This document shows, piece after piece, positions 35,417 through 43,650 of a stretch of DNA of 60,083 bases; within the stretch, counting starts at the first letter, position 1, and each line of letters begins with the position of its first letter. Source of the stretch: Marmoricola sp. (GTDB lineage Bacteria; Actinomycetota; Actinomycetes; Propionibacteriales; Nocardioidaceae). Where the stretch lies: positions 1 through 60,083 of the forward strand of contig JAOPXD010000030.1 of the NCBI GenBank assembly GCA_025965315.1. Reading direction: 5' to 3'. Below the pieces are notes generated by a model. That model did no database searches, was not told where the DNA came from, and saw only the letters and a program-made list of their open reading frames with translations. Both the position numbers and the translations under genes were made by a program.

Positions 35417-36133
35417 TCAGCTGCTGATCTCCTCGCCGAGGTACGCCGCGCGTACCCGGTCGTCCGAGAGCAGCTCCTGACCGGTGCCGGACAGGACCAG
35501 CTCGCCGGTCTCCAGCACGTAGCCGCGATCGGCGAGCGCGAGCGCCTGGGCGGCGTTCTGCTCCACGATCAGCACCGTCACGCCCTCGCTGTTGATCTGC
35601 TTGACGATGGAGAAGATCTGCCGCACGATCAGCGGCGCCAGGCCCATCGAGGGCTCGTCCAGCAGCAGCAGCCGGGGTTTGCCCATCAGCGCGCGCCCGA
35701 TGGCAAGCATCTGCTGCTCGCCGCCGGACAAGGTGCCTGCGTGCTGCCCGATCCGCTCCTGGAGCCGCGGGAACAGCTCGAAGACCCGGGCCAAGATCTG
35801 CGGGTCGGGGCGCTTGAACCGGAACGCGCCCATCTCGAGGTTCTCCCGGACGGTCATCATCGGGAACACCCGACGACCTTCGGGCACGTGGCAGATGCCG
35901 AGGTGGATCAGCTCGTGCGCCGGCAGCCCGTCGATCCGCTGGCCGTCGTACCGGATCTCGCCGAGCGATGGGCGCATCATCCCGGAGACGGTCTTCTGGG
36001 TGGTCGTCTTGCCGGCACCGTTGGCACCGAGCAGGGCCACCACCTCACCCTCGTCCACGTGGAAGGAGATGCCTTTGATGGCTCGGATCGCGCCGTAGCG
36101 GACCTCGATGTCGTCGACCTCGAGCAGGCTCAT
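35417..36133 (-). CDS. livF: Branched-chain amino acid ABC transporter ATPase LivF
   Basis: The 238-residue ATPase has Walker A GANGAGKTT, signature LSGGEQQM and Walker B LLLLDEPSMGLAP, typical of LivF. With LivG it powers uptake of branched-chain amino acids, though paralogues move amides or urea. It is the last gene of livKHMGF and overlaps livG by four bases. Confidence 0.93.
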   Translation of the reverse strand: MSLLEVDDIEVRYGAIRAIKGISFHVDEGEVVALLGANGAGKTTTQKTVSGMMRPSLGEIRYDGQRIDGLPAHELIHLGICHVPEGRRVFPMMTVRENLEMGAFRFKRPDPQILARVFELFPRLQERIGQHAGTLSGGEQQMLAIGRALMGKPRLLLLDEPSMGLAPLIVRQIFSIVKQINSEGVTVLIVEQNAAQALALADRGYVLETGELVLSGTGQELLSDDRVRAAYLGEEISS

Positions 36134-37032
36134 GCGGTCCCTCCCTCGGCGGCAGCGTCCTCGTCATCGGTCGTGCCCAGGTACGCCGCGATGACGGCCG
36201 GGTTCTTCTGGATCTGCTCGGGCGAACCCTCGGCGATCTTCTGACCGAAGTTCAGCACCACCAGCCGGTGCGCGATCGACATCACCAGCTTCATGTCGTG
36301 CTCGATCAGCAGCACCGAGATGTTGTCCTCGACGTTGATCTTGCGGATCAGGTCGGCCAGGTCGCGCTTCTCCGCGGGGTTGGTGCCAGCAGCGGGCTCG
36401 TCGAGCAGGATCACGCCGGGTTCGGTGCCCAGTGCGCGGGCGATCTCCAGGCGACGCTGCTCGCCGTACGCCAGCGAGCCGGCCAGGTCGTTGGCCCGGT
36501 GGGTCAGCCCGACGAACCCGAGCAGCTCGTAGGCGCGTTCGGTGGACTCGCGCTCCTCGCGGCGCTGCCACGGCATCCCGAGCATCGCCGAGATCGGTCC
36601 CGAGGTCTGCCGGGTCTCGACGCCCACCTTGACGTTCTCGAGTGCGGTCAGCGCCGGGAAGAGCCGGATGTTCTGGAACGTCCGGGCGACCCCGAGGTGG
36701 TTGATCTCGTGGGTCTTGCGGCTGCGGCGCTCCAGCGAGAAAGGCCCGAACTTCCGGTCGAGCAGCACCGGGGTCTGCGCGTCGCCAACGCGCGCGGCCA
36801 GCAGGATCGACCCCTCCTGCGGCGTGTAGACACCCGTCAGCGAGTTGAACAGCGACGTCTTGCCGGCGCCGTTCGGGCCGATCACGGCGAGGATCTCACC
36901 GCGGTTCATGTGCAGGGAGACGTCCGACAGCGAGGTGACACCGCCGAACTTCAGGGTCACGTTGCGAACGTCGTAGACGACGTCGGTCGTCGGCGGGTGA
37001 GTAACGTCCGGACTCTGTGACAGTGACGTCAT
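36130..37032 (-). CDS. livG: Branched-chain amino acid ABC transporter ATPase LivG
   Basis: The 300-residue ATPase has Walker A GPNGAGKTS, a signature region SLAYGEQRRLEIARAL and Walker B VILLDEPAAGTNP, plus the LivG-type C-terminal segment LNFGQKIAEGSPEQIQ. An extra stretch (about residues 75-105, with LDRKFGPFSLERRSRK) lengthens the domain after Walker A relative to the usual 255 residues. It starts four bases after livM ends. Confidence 0.92.
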   Translation of the reverse strand: MTSLSQSPDVTHPPTTDVVYDVRNVTLKFGGVTSLSDVSLHMNRGEILAVIGPNGAGKTSLFNSLTGVYTPQEGSILLAARVGDAQTPVLLDRKFGPFSLERRSRKTHEINHLGVARTFQNIRLFPALTALENVKVGVETRQTSGPISAMLGMPWQRREERESTERAYELLGFVGLTHRANDLAGSLAYGEQRRLEIARALGTEPGVILLDEPAAGTNPAEKRDLADLIRKINVEDNISVLLIEHDMKLVMSIAHRLVVLNFGQKIAEGSPEQIQKNPAVIAAYLGTTDDEDAAAEGGTA

Positions 37033-37036
37033 CAGG

Positions 37037-39268
37037 TCACATCCCTTCGCCGGCCGGGACGGCGGCCGTCTCGGCGCTGTAGACCTTGTCGAGCCCGGAG
37101 AGCTCGGCAGCCCGGCGCTTCGCGGGTAGCAGACCTGCAGGACGGAAGATCATCATCAGCAGGATCACCGCGCCGATCCACATCTGCCTGTCCTCGGCGG
37201 GCACCTGGGCCTTGAGGAACTCGGGCAGCCAGGTCAGGACTGCGGCGCCGGCGATCGCACCGGACAGCGAGCCCATCCCACCGAAGACGACGTACGCGAC
37301 CACCAGGATCGAGTTGTTCAGCACGAAGTTGTCCGGGTTGATGTACCCGATCTGGCTGGCGAAGAAGACTCCGGCCAGGCCCGAGGTGGAGGCGCCGATC
37401 GCGAAGGCGAGCAGCTTGACCCGCACGGTGTTGACGCCGGTCGCCTGAGCGGCAACCTCGTCCTCGCGGACCGCTGCCCAGGCCCGGCCGAGGCGCGAGT
37501 TCTCCAGCCGTCGGAACAGCATCACCACCACGATGATGAAGACCAGCAGCAGGTACCAGTACTGCAACGGGTCCTGCCCCCATTTCAGGTGCAGGGGCCC
37601 GAGGTGCACCACCGGCTGCGGGATGCCGAACGCACCCTGGGCGCCGTTGGTGATCGATTTCGCGTTGATCGCGACGATCCGGATGATCTCTCCGAAGCCG
37701 AGCGTGACGATCGCCAGGTAGTCGCCGCGCAGCCGCAGGGTCGGGAACCCCAGGGCGACGCCGGCGACCAGGCAGATCGCTATCGCGAACGGGATCGCCA
37801 TCAGCGGTGAGAGGTGCAGCCAGTGCGGCGGCTTCACCGGCAGGGTGTCGGTCAGGTACGCCGTGGTGTACGAGCCGATCGCGTAGAAGGCAATGAACCC
37901 GAGGTCGAGCAGGCCGGCCCAGCCGACCACCACGTTGAGGCCGACGGCCAGCAGCACGTAGGTGCCGATCTCGGTGACGAGCACGGTCTGCCAGAAGCCG
38001 GTCGCGGTCGGCGGGTAGAACAGTGCGCCGGCCAGCACGACCACCAGCATCGCCTGGGTGAACGCGAACGACTTCCCGGGGGAGACCAGCGAGTCGCTGC
38101 CGATCGGCCTCGGCGACACCGGATCGGCGGCAGCATCCACGGGCTTCCGGGCCACCATCCAGCCTGCTCCGGCGAGCACGGTGAACGCGGCGCACAGCGT
38201 CCAGGCGCCGGTGCCGATGTTCTGCCAGGCCTGCACCGCACCGTCGAACTTCTGGTCGGCGGCGATCCGGCTGAAGTTGTGCATCGAGAGCAGACTGATC
38301 AGGAGCGCTACCGCGCCGACGAGGACCGAGGCCCAGCCGAGCAGTTTGTGCTGCAACCAGGTTGCGGCGCCGGCGACCACGACCGAGGCCACCAGCAGCA
38401 CCCAGACCAACCAACCCAGGTAGGCCGAGGTCAGCCCGTTGATCGGATAGCCGTGGAACAGGTCGCTCATCCCGAAGACACTGGTGTTCTTGTCGGTCGG
38501 CGAGAACCAGGATGCCCAGAACGTCCCGAGCAGTGCCGCCGCCGTACCGATCACGAACAGCGGGAAGCCGGGCTTCCAGCCGAAGATCCGGTCCAGGAAG
38601 GCTCCGGTGGCGGCTTCCGAACCGCTGGTCCGCGCGACCGTCACCGACGCGCTCGCGATCGTGGCGTAGCCGAGCAGTGCCACGAAGGCGCCGGTGGAGT
38701 GATCCGGCGAGTGGAGGTAGCTGCGCACCATCTCGTGCGCGACGAAACCCCAGACGCCGGCCAGCACCGAGAGCCCGGCTGCACCCCAGGCGAGCGCACT
38801 CTTCTGCACGATGATCGCTGCTGCGGCGAGCGCGATGGCGAGAACGAACAGGATCCAGTAGAGGCCCGGGACCGCCGAACCGAAGAACAGTCGACCGATC
38901 ACCGAGATGCCCGAGGTGTCGCGGGCGCCGTGGGCCAACGTGCTCAGCTTGCCGTTGGTGAGGTTGCCGCTGTCGGACCAGTTCAGCAGCCCGTAGGACG
39001 CGACCACCGAGGCGGTACCCGCCGCCAACGGTCGTACGCCGGCCCGGGTCAGGTACGGCGCCACCCGGGGTCGGAAGGTCATCGCCAGGTAGAGAAGCAC
39101 GCCGATCCCGAGGAAGATCAGGATGCGCGGGTGGAACACGGCTGCCTTGAAGGCGAAGCCGAAGTCTGTCTGGTTGCCCTCCTGGTCGCCGATCATCAGG
39201 GCGAGCACGACACCGAGGCCCAGGCAGGCCAACAGCCGCTTGAGGTTGGTCTTGACGTCGGCGCTCAT
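37037..39268 (-). CDS. livM: LivM permease with a large extra N-terminal membrane domain
   Basis: The 743-residue protein is about twice the usual LivM size. The C-terminal part, from about residue 430 (EIGTYVLLAVGLNVVVGWAG), is a standard LivM permease with LRLRGDYLAIVTLGFGEIIRI and LGRAWAAVREDE. The first 400 or so residues hold about eight further hydrophobic helices with no family I recognise. The reading frame is continuous, so this is a fusion or extension and not an assembly of two genes. It overlaps livH by four bases. Confidence 0.92.
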   Translation of the reverse strand: MSADVKTNLKRLLACLGLGVVLALMIGDQEGNQTDFGFAFKAAVFHPRILIFLGIGVLLYLAMTFRPRVAPYLTRAGVRPLAAGTASVVASYGLLNWSDSGNLTNGKLSTLAHGARDTSGISVIGRLFFGSAVPGLYWILFVLAIALAAAAIIVQKSALAWGAAGLSVLAGVWGFVAHEMVRSYLHSPDHSTGAFVALLGYATIASASVTVARTSGSEAATGAFLDRIFGWKPGFPLFVIGTAAALLGTFWASWFSPTDKNTSVFGMSDLFHGYPINGLTSAYLGWLVWVLLVASVVVAGAATWLQHKLLGWASVLVGAVALLISLLSMHNFSRIAADQKFDGAVQAWQNIGTGAWTLCAAFTVLAGAGWMVARKPVDAAADPVSPRPIGSDSLVSPGKSFAFTQAMLVVVLAGALFYPPTATGFWQTVLVTEIGTYVLLAVGLNVVVGWAGLLDLGFIAFYAIGSYTTAYLTDTLPVKPPHWLHLSPLMAIPFAIAICLVAGVALGFPTLRLRGDYLAIVTLGFGEIIRIVAINAKSITNGAQGAFGIPQPVVHLGPLHLKWGQDPLQYWYLLLVFIIVVVMLFRRLENSRLGRAWAAVREDEVAAQATGVNTVRVKLLAFAIGASTSGLAGVFFASQIGYINPDNFVLNNSILVVAYVVFGGMGSLSGAIAGAAVLTWLPEFLKAQVPAEDRQMWIGAVILLMMIFRPAGLLPAKRRAAELSGLDKVYSAETAAVPAGEGM

Positions 39269-40218
39269 GCTGCACGCCCCAGACGCTCACCCAGGATGCC
39301 CGTCGGGCGGAACATCAGCACGAGCACGAGGACGACGAAGGCCACGACATCGGTCCACTGGGTGCCGATCCAGGTGTGCCCGCCCACCCAGGGTGCGGTG
39401 GGCACCAACGACTCGACGACGCCGAGGAGCAGGCCGCCGAGCATCGCTCCGCGGATGTTGCCGATGCCACCCAGCACAGCGGCTGCGAACGCCTTCACGC
39501 CGGGGATGAAGCCCATGGTGTTGTAGACGGTGAACGCGCTTCCGAAGAGGAACCCAGCAGCACCGCCGAGCGCGCCGCCGATGATGAACGTGCGCGAGAT
39601 GGTCTTGTCGATGTTGATGCCCATCAGAGCCGCGGTCTGCGCGTCCTCGGCGACGCCGCGAATGCTCTTGCCGAGCTTGGTGTGCGTGACCAGCGTGTCC
39701 AGGAACAGCATCATCACCACCGCAGAGACGATCATGATCGTCTGGATGAGCGAGATGTGGACACCGCGGATGTCGAACAGGTGCTTGTTGACGTTGTAGT
39801 ACGTCGGGAAGTTGTTGTCGCTGAACCGGTTGAACAGCTTGCCCGCCAGCTGGCTGAGGAAGAACGACATCCCGATCGCGCTGATCAGGAACGCCAGCTT
39901 CGGTGCACCTCGTTTTCGCAGCGGTCTGTAGGCGACCCGTTCCAGGCCCCAGGCGACGATGGCGCCGATCAGGGCGCCCGAGGTGAGGCCGAGCAGCAGC
40001 ACCCCGGTCACGCCGTACCAGGGCAGGTGGTGCACCCCGCGGCCGATGACGGACTGGACGATGATCAGGCTGCCGAAGGCGCCGGACATGAAGACCTCGC
40101 TGTGCGCGAAGTTGATCAGCTGCAGGACGCCGTACACCAAGGTGTACCCCAGCGCGATGAGGGCGTAGATCGAGCCGCGGGTGAGCCCCGCGATCAGGAA
40201 GTTCAGGAAGTCGGTCAT
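39265..40218 (-). CDS. livH: Branched-chain amino acid ABC transporter permease LivH
   Basis: The 317-residue permease has eight or so helices and LivH motifs (GSIYALIALGYTLVYGVLQLINFAH at the start; KLGKSIRGVAEDAQTAALMGI; GGIGNIRGAMLGGLLLG). It pairs with LivM to form the channel. ATG 40218 has a GAGG ribosome site upstream. A hairpin separates it from livK. Confidence 0.94.
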   Translation of the reverse strand: MTDFLNFLIAGLTRGSIYALIALGYTLVYGVLQLINFAHSEVFMSGAFGSLIIVQSVIGRGVHHLPWYGVTGVLLLGLTSGALIGAIVAWGLERVAYRPLRKRGAPKLAFLISAIGMSFFLSQLAGKLFNRFSDNNFPTYYNVNKHLFDIRGVHISLIQTIMIVSAVVMMLFLDTLVTHTKLGKSIRGVAEDAQTAALMGINIDKTISRTFIIGGALGGAAGFLFGSAFTVYNTMGFIPGVKAFAAAVLGGIGNIRGAMLGGLLLGVVESLVPTAPWVGGHTWIGTQWTDVVAFVVLVLVLMFRPTGILGERLGRAA

Positions 40219-40270
40219 CGGGCACGTCCTCTTGGCTGCGGCTTGGGCATGCGGCGCCGGGCTACAACCC

Positions 40271-40317
40271 GCGACGAGGGGCCCCGCATCTTGTGCAGAT
40301 GCTGAGCCCCTCGCCGT
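40271..40317 (-). terminator. Intercistronic hairpin between livK and livH
   Basis: An outer 8-bp stem (CGAGGGGC 40275-40282 with GCCCCTCG 40306-40313) encloses an inner 6-bp stem (GCATCT 40286-40291 with AGATGC 40297-40302). It lies 27 bases past the livK stop on the coding strand. Such hairpins after binding-protein genes usually cut or protect transcripts so that the binding protein is made in excess of the membrane parts. Confidence 0.7.
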
Positions 40318-40344
40318 CAGGTCAGGCGGTTGATTGTCGGTTCG

Positions 40345-41535
40345 TCACTTCGCCTGGGTGATGTCACCGAGGGACTTGATGTTGCCGCCCTGGTCGATGA
40401 AGAGGTTCACCGTGCCCTTGCCCGGAGGAAGGTCACCGTCGGTGCCGAAGCTGATCTGACCGGTGATACCGGTGTAGTCAGTCTTGTTGACCTGGTCGTT
40501 CACCGTCGAACGCGTCACCGAGCCAGCGGCCTTCGCTGCCTTGATCGCCTGGATCAGGATGTTCGTCGCGTCGTACGCCTCGGGTGAGTACGTGGACGGC
40601 GGGGTGTTGAACATCGCGGTGTACGCAGCCGTGAACGACTTCGCACTCGGAGCCACGGTGGCGTCCTGGCAACCGCAGGTGAAGTACCAGCCGTGACCGG
40701 CAGCACCCGCACCCGTGGTGAACACCGACGACTTCACGCCGTTACCGGAGATCCGGATGCCCTTGAAGCCGGCAGCCGCGAGTGCCTTGGCGAACAGCGC
40801 CGCCTGGGCGTCGTACCCGCCGTACCAGACAGCCTTGGCACCGGAGTTGACGACCTGCTGCGAGATCGGGCCGTAGTCGGTGGTCTTGGCGTCGACACCC
40901 TGGGTGATCACGGTGTCGCCATCCTTCTTCAGCTGCGAGGCGACGCTGGCCGAGACACCGGCGCCGTAGGCGCTGAGGTCGTTGATCACGAAGACCTTCT
41001 TGGCGTGCTTGGCGATCCAGTCAGCACCTGCCGGGCCCTCGGCGTTGTCGTTGGGGAAGATCCGGTGCCAGGTCTTGAAGCCGAGGGTCTGGATGTCGCC
41101 GGCACTGGCCGACGGGTTCACGATCGAGATACCCGCGGCGCCGAACTTGGCAGCGACCGCCTTGGTGGCGCCCGAGAACGACGGCCCGACGACACCCATC
41201 ACGGTGTCGTCCTGGATGATCGACGCGGCGGCGGCAGGAGCCTTGGCCGGATCTCCCTGGTCGTCGGACTTGCTCAGCTTGACCTTGAAGCCGAGGCTGG
41301 AGTCCTTGTTGGCCTCGGCGATCGCGAGCTGCGCGCCGTTGTACTCGTTGATGCCGAGCTGGGCGTTGTCGCCGGAGAGCGGGCCTTCGAACGCGATCGT
41401 GTAGCTGGTGGCGTTACCACCGCCGCCGCTGCTCAGGCCGCCCTTGCTGCTGTTGTTGCTGGAGCCGCAGCCGGTGAGCGCAAGCGCGCCTACCACTCCG
41501 AGAGCGGCCACCTTCGCCAAGGGACGAGTCCGCAT
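40345..41535 (-). CDS. livK: Branched-chain amino acid-binding lipoprotein
   Basis: The 396-residue solute-binding protein has a lipoprotein signal (VGALALTGCGSS) and a Gly/Ser linker, then a periplasmic-binding-protein type I fold (IAFEGPLSGDNAQLGINEYNGAQLA; GVVGPSFSGATKAVA; YSPEAYDATNIL). A CGCQD segment suggests one disulfide. The ATG at 41535 has a strong GGAGG site. The 165-base stretch upstream, to 41700, holds no other recognisable element. Confidence 0.94.
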   Translation of the reverse strand: MRTRPLAKVAALGVVGALALTGCGSSNNSSKGGLSSGGGGNATSYTIAFEGPLSGDNAQLGINEYNGAQLAIAEANKDSSLGFKVKLSKSDDQGDPAKAPAAAASIIQDDTVMGVVGPSFSGATKAVAAKFGAAGISIVNPSASAGDIQTLGFKTWHRIFPNDNAEGPAGADWIAKHAKKVFVINDLSAYGAGVSASVASQLKKDGDTVITQGVDAKTTDYGPISQQVVNSGAKAVWYGGYDAQAALFAKALAAAGFKGIRISGNGVKSSVFTTGAGAAGHGWYFTCGCQDATVAPSAKSFTAAYTAMFNTPPSTYSPEAYDATNILIQAIKAAKAAGSVTRSTVNDQVNKTDYTGITGQISFGTDGDLPPGKGTVNLFIDQGGNIKSLGDITQAK

Positions 41536-41700
41536 TCAATTCCTCCATGCTTGTGGGCTCACGTCGACCGGCTGGAGGGCCGGGCCGAGGAACCGCCGAA
41601 CACGATCCCGGGACCGGGGTCGTGCTGGAACCCTCGTCCGGCATCCTGCGGCTGTCAAGGCACGACACGGATGTGTGTCCGAGTCGAGACCAAACCGGAA

Positions 41701-42456
41701 CTATCGGAACCAGATCACGACCTGGGTCAGCACCGGCGCGATCACCAACGCGGGGAGCAGGTCGCCGACCTTGATCTGCTTGATCTCCAGCAGCCGCAGC
41801 CCGACGCCGACCAGGATCAGCCCGCCGGTGGCCGTCAGTGCGGCCAGGTGCGCGTCCGGAAGGAAGTTGCCCAGGACGGCGCCGAGCGCGGTCAGGGAGC
41901 CCTGGACGGCGACCAGGGTCACCACGCTGGCAGCGACGCCCCAGCCGAACGACGCGGCGAACGCGATCGAGGCGAACCCGTCGAGGGCCGACTTGAGCAG
42001 CAGCTGGTCAGGTCCGTTGCCGATGCCCTCGGTGATCGAGCCGAGGATCGTCAGCGGACCGACGCAGAAGACCAGCGAGCTGGTCATGAACCCCTGGATG
42101 AAGCGTGCCCGGGCTTCGTGGTCGGTGCTCGCGGACCCCTTGCTGAGCCGACGCTGGAGGAGGTCGCCGAGCCCTTCGAGCCGGTCCTCGATCCGGACCA
42201 GCGAGCCGACGATGCCGCCGACGAGCAGCGAGCCGAGCACGATCAGCATCGGCGCCGAGCTGCCGACGGCCGCCTTCAGGCTGTGGTCGGAGACGGCCAG
42301 CGCCGAGGAGGCCGCGATCAGCAGGGTCACCAGGCCCAGACCGTCGGTGACGACGCTCCGGGTGCGCAGCGGCAACCGGTGCCCGACCAGGACGCCGACG
42401 GTGCTCCCGGCCAGGACCGTCGTCGCGTTCACCAGAGTGCCCGTTCCGATGAACAT
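41701..42456 (-). CDS. DUF554 membrane protein
   Basis: The 251-residue protein has about seven membrane helices and the DUF554 layout (MFIGTGTLVNATTVLAGSTVGVLVG; LVFCVGPLTILGSI; GGLILVGVGLRLLEIKQI). The family (YdfK/YqgA in other bacteria) is of unknown function and may be a transporter. It is divergent from the GNAT gene, with an 88-base shared upstream region. Confidence 0.88.
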   Translation of the reverse strand: MFIGTGTLVNATTVLAGSTVGVLVGHRLPLRTRSVVTDGLGLVTLLIAASSALAVSDHSLKAAVGSSAPMLIVLGSLLVGGIVGSLVRIEDRLEGLGDLLQRRLSKGSASTDHEARARFIQGFMTSSLVFCVGPLTILGSITEGIGNGPDQLLLKSALDGFASIAFAASFGWGVAASVVTLVAVQGSLTALGAVLGNFLPDAHLAALTATGGLILVGVGLRLLEIKQIKVGDLLPALVIAPVLTQVVIWFR

Positions 42457-42544
42457 CTCAGCCCCCTAGAGTGGTCGAGCGCGAAAGCGTAGTCTGGCAC
42501 CGCCGTACTGAATTTCGGGTCACCGTGGGGGTTAGGAGGCATCG

Positions 42545-43150
42545 ATGTCACGTCGTCCGCTGGAGATACGTGATGCCGTGCCCGATGATGCCGCCGCTCT
42601 GCTGAGGCTCTGGGCCGACGCCGGCACCCGCGGCGCCGAGCAACCGACGCCGAGGCCGCTCGACGAGGCGGTCGCCGCGCTGGCGCAGACGGCGGCGGAT
42701 CCTGACGAGCGGATCGTCGTGGGTCTGCACGAGGGCGCGATCGTCGCCGCGCTGCACCTGCGGCGCTCGGCGATGAGTCCGCTGCACTCCGACATGGCGG
42801 TGCACACCTCGTACCTGCTGGTGCTGCCGGCGCTGCGCAAGCACGGCTACGCCCGGGCCCTGCTCGATGTCGCGGTCACCTGGGCCGAGGACAAGGACGT
42901 CGCGCACATCACCGCGATCACCAGCAGCAGCTCGCGCGACACCAACCGGTTCCTGGCCCGACTGGGACTGGCCACGGTCGCATCGGTACGCATCGCCAAC
43001 ACCACGATGCTGCGCCACAAGCTGACGCCGGAGCCGCTGCGGCTCGATGCGCGTCGCAATCTCGGTCGGGTGCTGGCCCAGCGTCGCTCGATCCAGCGTC
43101 GCTCGATCCAGCGTCGCGCCCAGCTCCGCGAGGACGACGCGGAGCTCTGA
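42545..43150 (+). CDS. GNAT-family acetyltransferase with repeated Arg-rich tail
   Basis: The 201-residue protein has a GNAT domain (residues 5-155), with the acetyl-CoA segment LVLPALRKHGYARALLDVAV. Its substrate is unknown. The C-terminal tail contains RRSIQRRSIQRR, encoded by a 15-bp direct repeat (43080-43109), which is probably variable. It ends six bases from the convergent thioesterase gene. Confidence 0.8.
   Translation: MSRRPLEIRDAVPDDAAALLRLWADAGTRGAEQPTPRPLDEAVAALAQTAADPDERIVVGLHEGAIVAALHLRRSAMSPLHSDMAVHTSYLLVLPALRKHGYARALLDVAVTWAEDKDVAHITAITSSSSRDTNRFLARLGLATVASVRIANTTMLRHKLTPEPLRLDARRNLGRVLAQRRSIQRRSIQRRAQLREDDAEL
43080..43118 (+). repeat. 15-bp tandem repeat in the GNAT gene tail
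   Basis: CAGCGTCGCTCGATC occurs twice in tandem (43080-43094, 43095-43109), followed by a partial third copy. It is in frame and encodes RRSIQ units. Confidence 0.85.
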
Positions 43151-43156
43151 GCCGGC

Positions 43157-43588
43157 TCAGCTCCCGGGAGGCGCCGCGATCAGCGCGCAGGTGATCCGCG
43201 AGGTGCAGACCCGCTTGCCGCGCTCGTCGGTGATCACGATCTCGTAGGCCGCCGAGGTGCGGCCGAGGTGGATCGCGGTGGCCGTTCCGGTGACGATGCC
43301 GGAGGTCGCCGACCGGTGGTGGGTCGCGTTGATGTCGACCCCGACCGGCACCTTGCCGAGCGTCATCGAGTGCAGCCCCGATCCCATCGAGCCCAGCGTC
43401 TCGGCGAGAACCACCGAGGCTCCGCCGTGCAACAGGCCGTAGGGCTGGGTGTTGCCCTCCACCGGCATCGTGCCGACCACGCGCTCCGCGGAGAGCTCCA
43501 GGATCTTGATGCCCATCTTCTCACTCAGGGACCCCATGCCCTGGGGCATCGCGGCGACGTACTCGTTGATATCGGACTCCGTGCTCAT
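43157..43588 (-). CDS. Hotdog-fold thioesterase, PaaI type
   Basis: The 143-residue protein has the hotdog signature QPYGLLHGGASVVLAETLGSMGS and GVDINATHHRSATSGIVTG, and likely hydrolyses acyl- or aryl-CoA thioesters in the cytoplasm. ATG 43588 lies six bases after a CAAGAT -10-like element on the minus strand. It lies 62 bases from the divergent polA start. Confidence 0.9.
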   Translation of the reverse strand: MSTESDINEYVAAMPQGMGSLSEKMGIKILELSAERVVGTMPVEGNTQPYGLLHGGASVVLAETLGSMGSGLHSMTLGKVPVGVDINATHHRSATSGIVTGTATAIHLGRTSAAYEIVITDERGKRVCTSRITCALIAAPPGS

Positions 43589-43594
43589 GGCCCT

Positions 43595-43600
43595 ATCTTG
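43595..43600 (-). promoter_or_regulatory. Candidate -10 for leaderless thioesterase gene
   Basis: CAAGAT (minus strand) is followed by six bases and ATG 43588. Confidence 0.4.
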
Positions 43601-43638
43601 CCCGGGTGGGCGGGGCAGACGATGTCGGGGCCAGCCAT

Positions 43639-43644
43639 TAGGGT
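43639..43644 (+). promoter_or_regulatory. Candidate -10 for leaderless polA
   Basis: TAGGGT is followed by six bases and GTG 43651. Confidence 0.55.
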
Positions 43645-43650
43645 CGCAAC

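Noticed and set aside
37032-39290. 752-residue frame overlapping livM in another frame on the same strand
   Set aside because: Its translation is Arg/Gly/Pro-rich with no membrane pattern, while the livM frame has clear helices and LivM motifs.
43080-43118. CRISPR-like array
   Set aside because: The repeats are directly adjacent with no spacers and lie in a coding sequence; the repeats at 48714 and 23141 likewise lack spacers.
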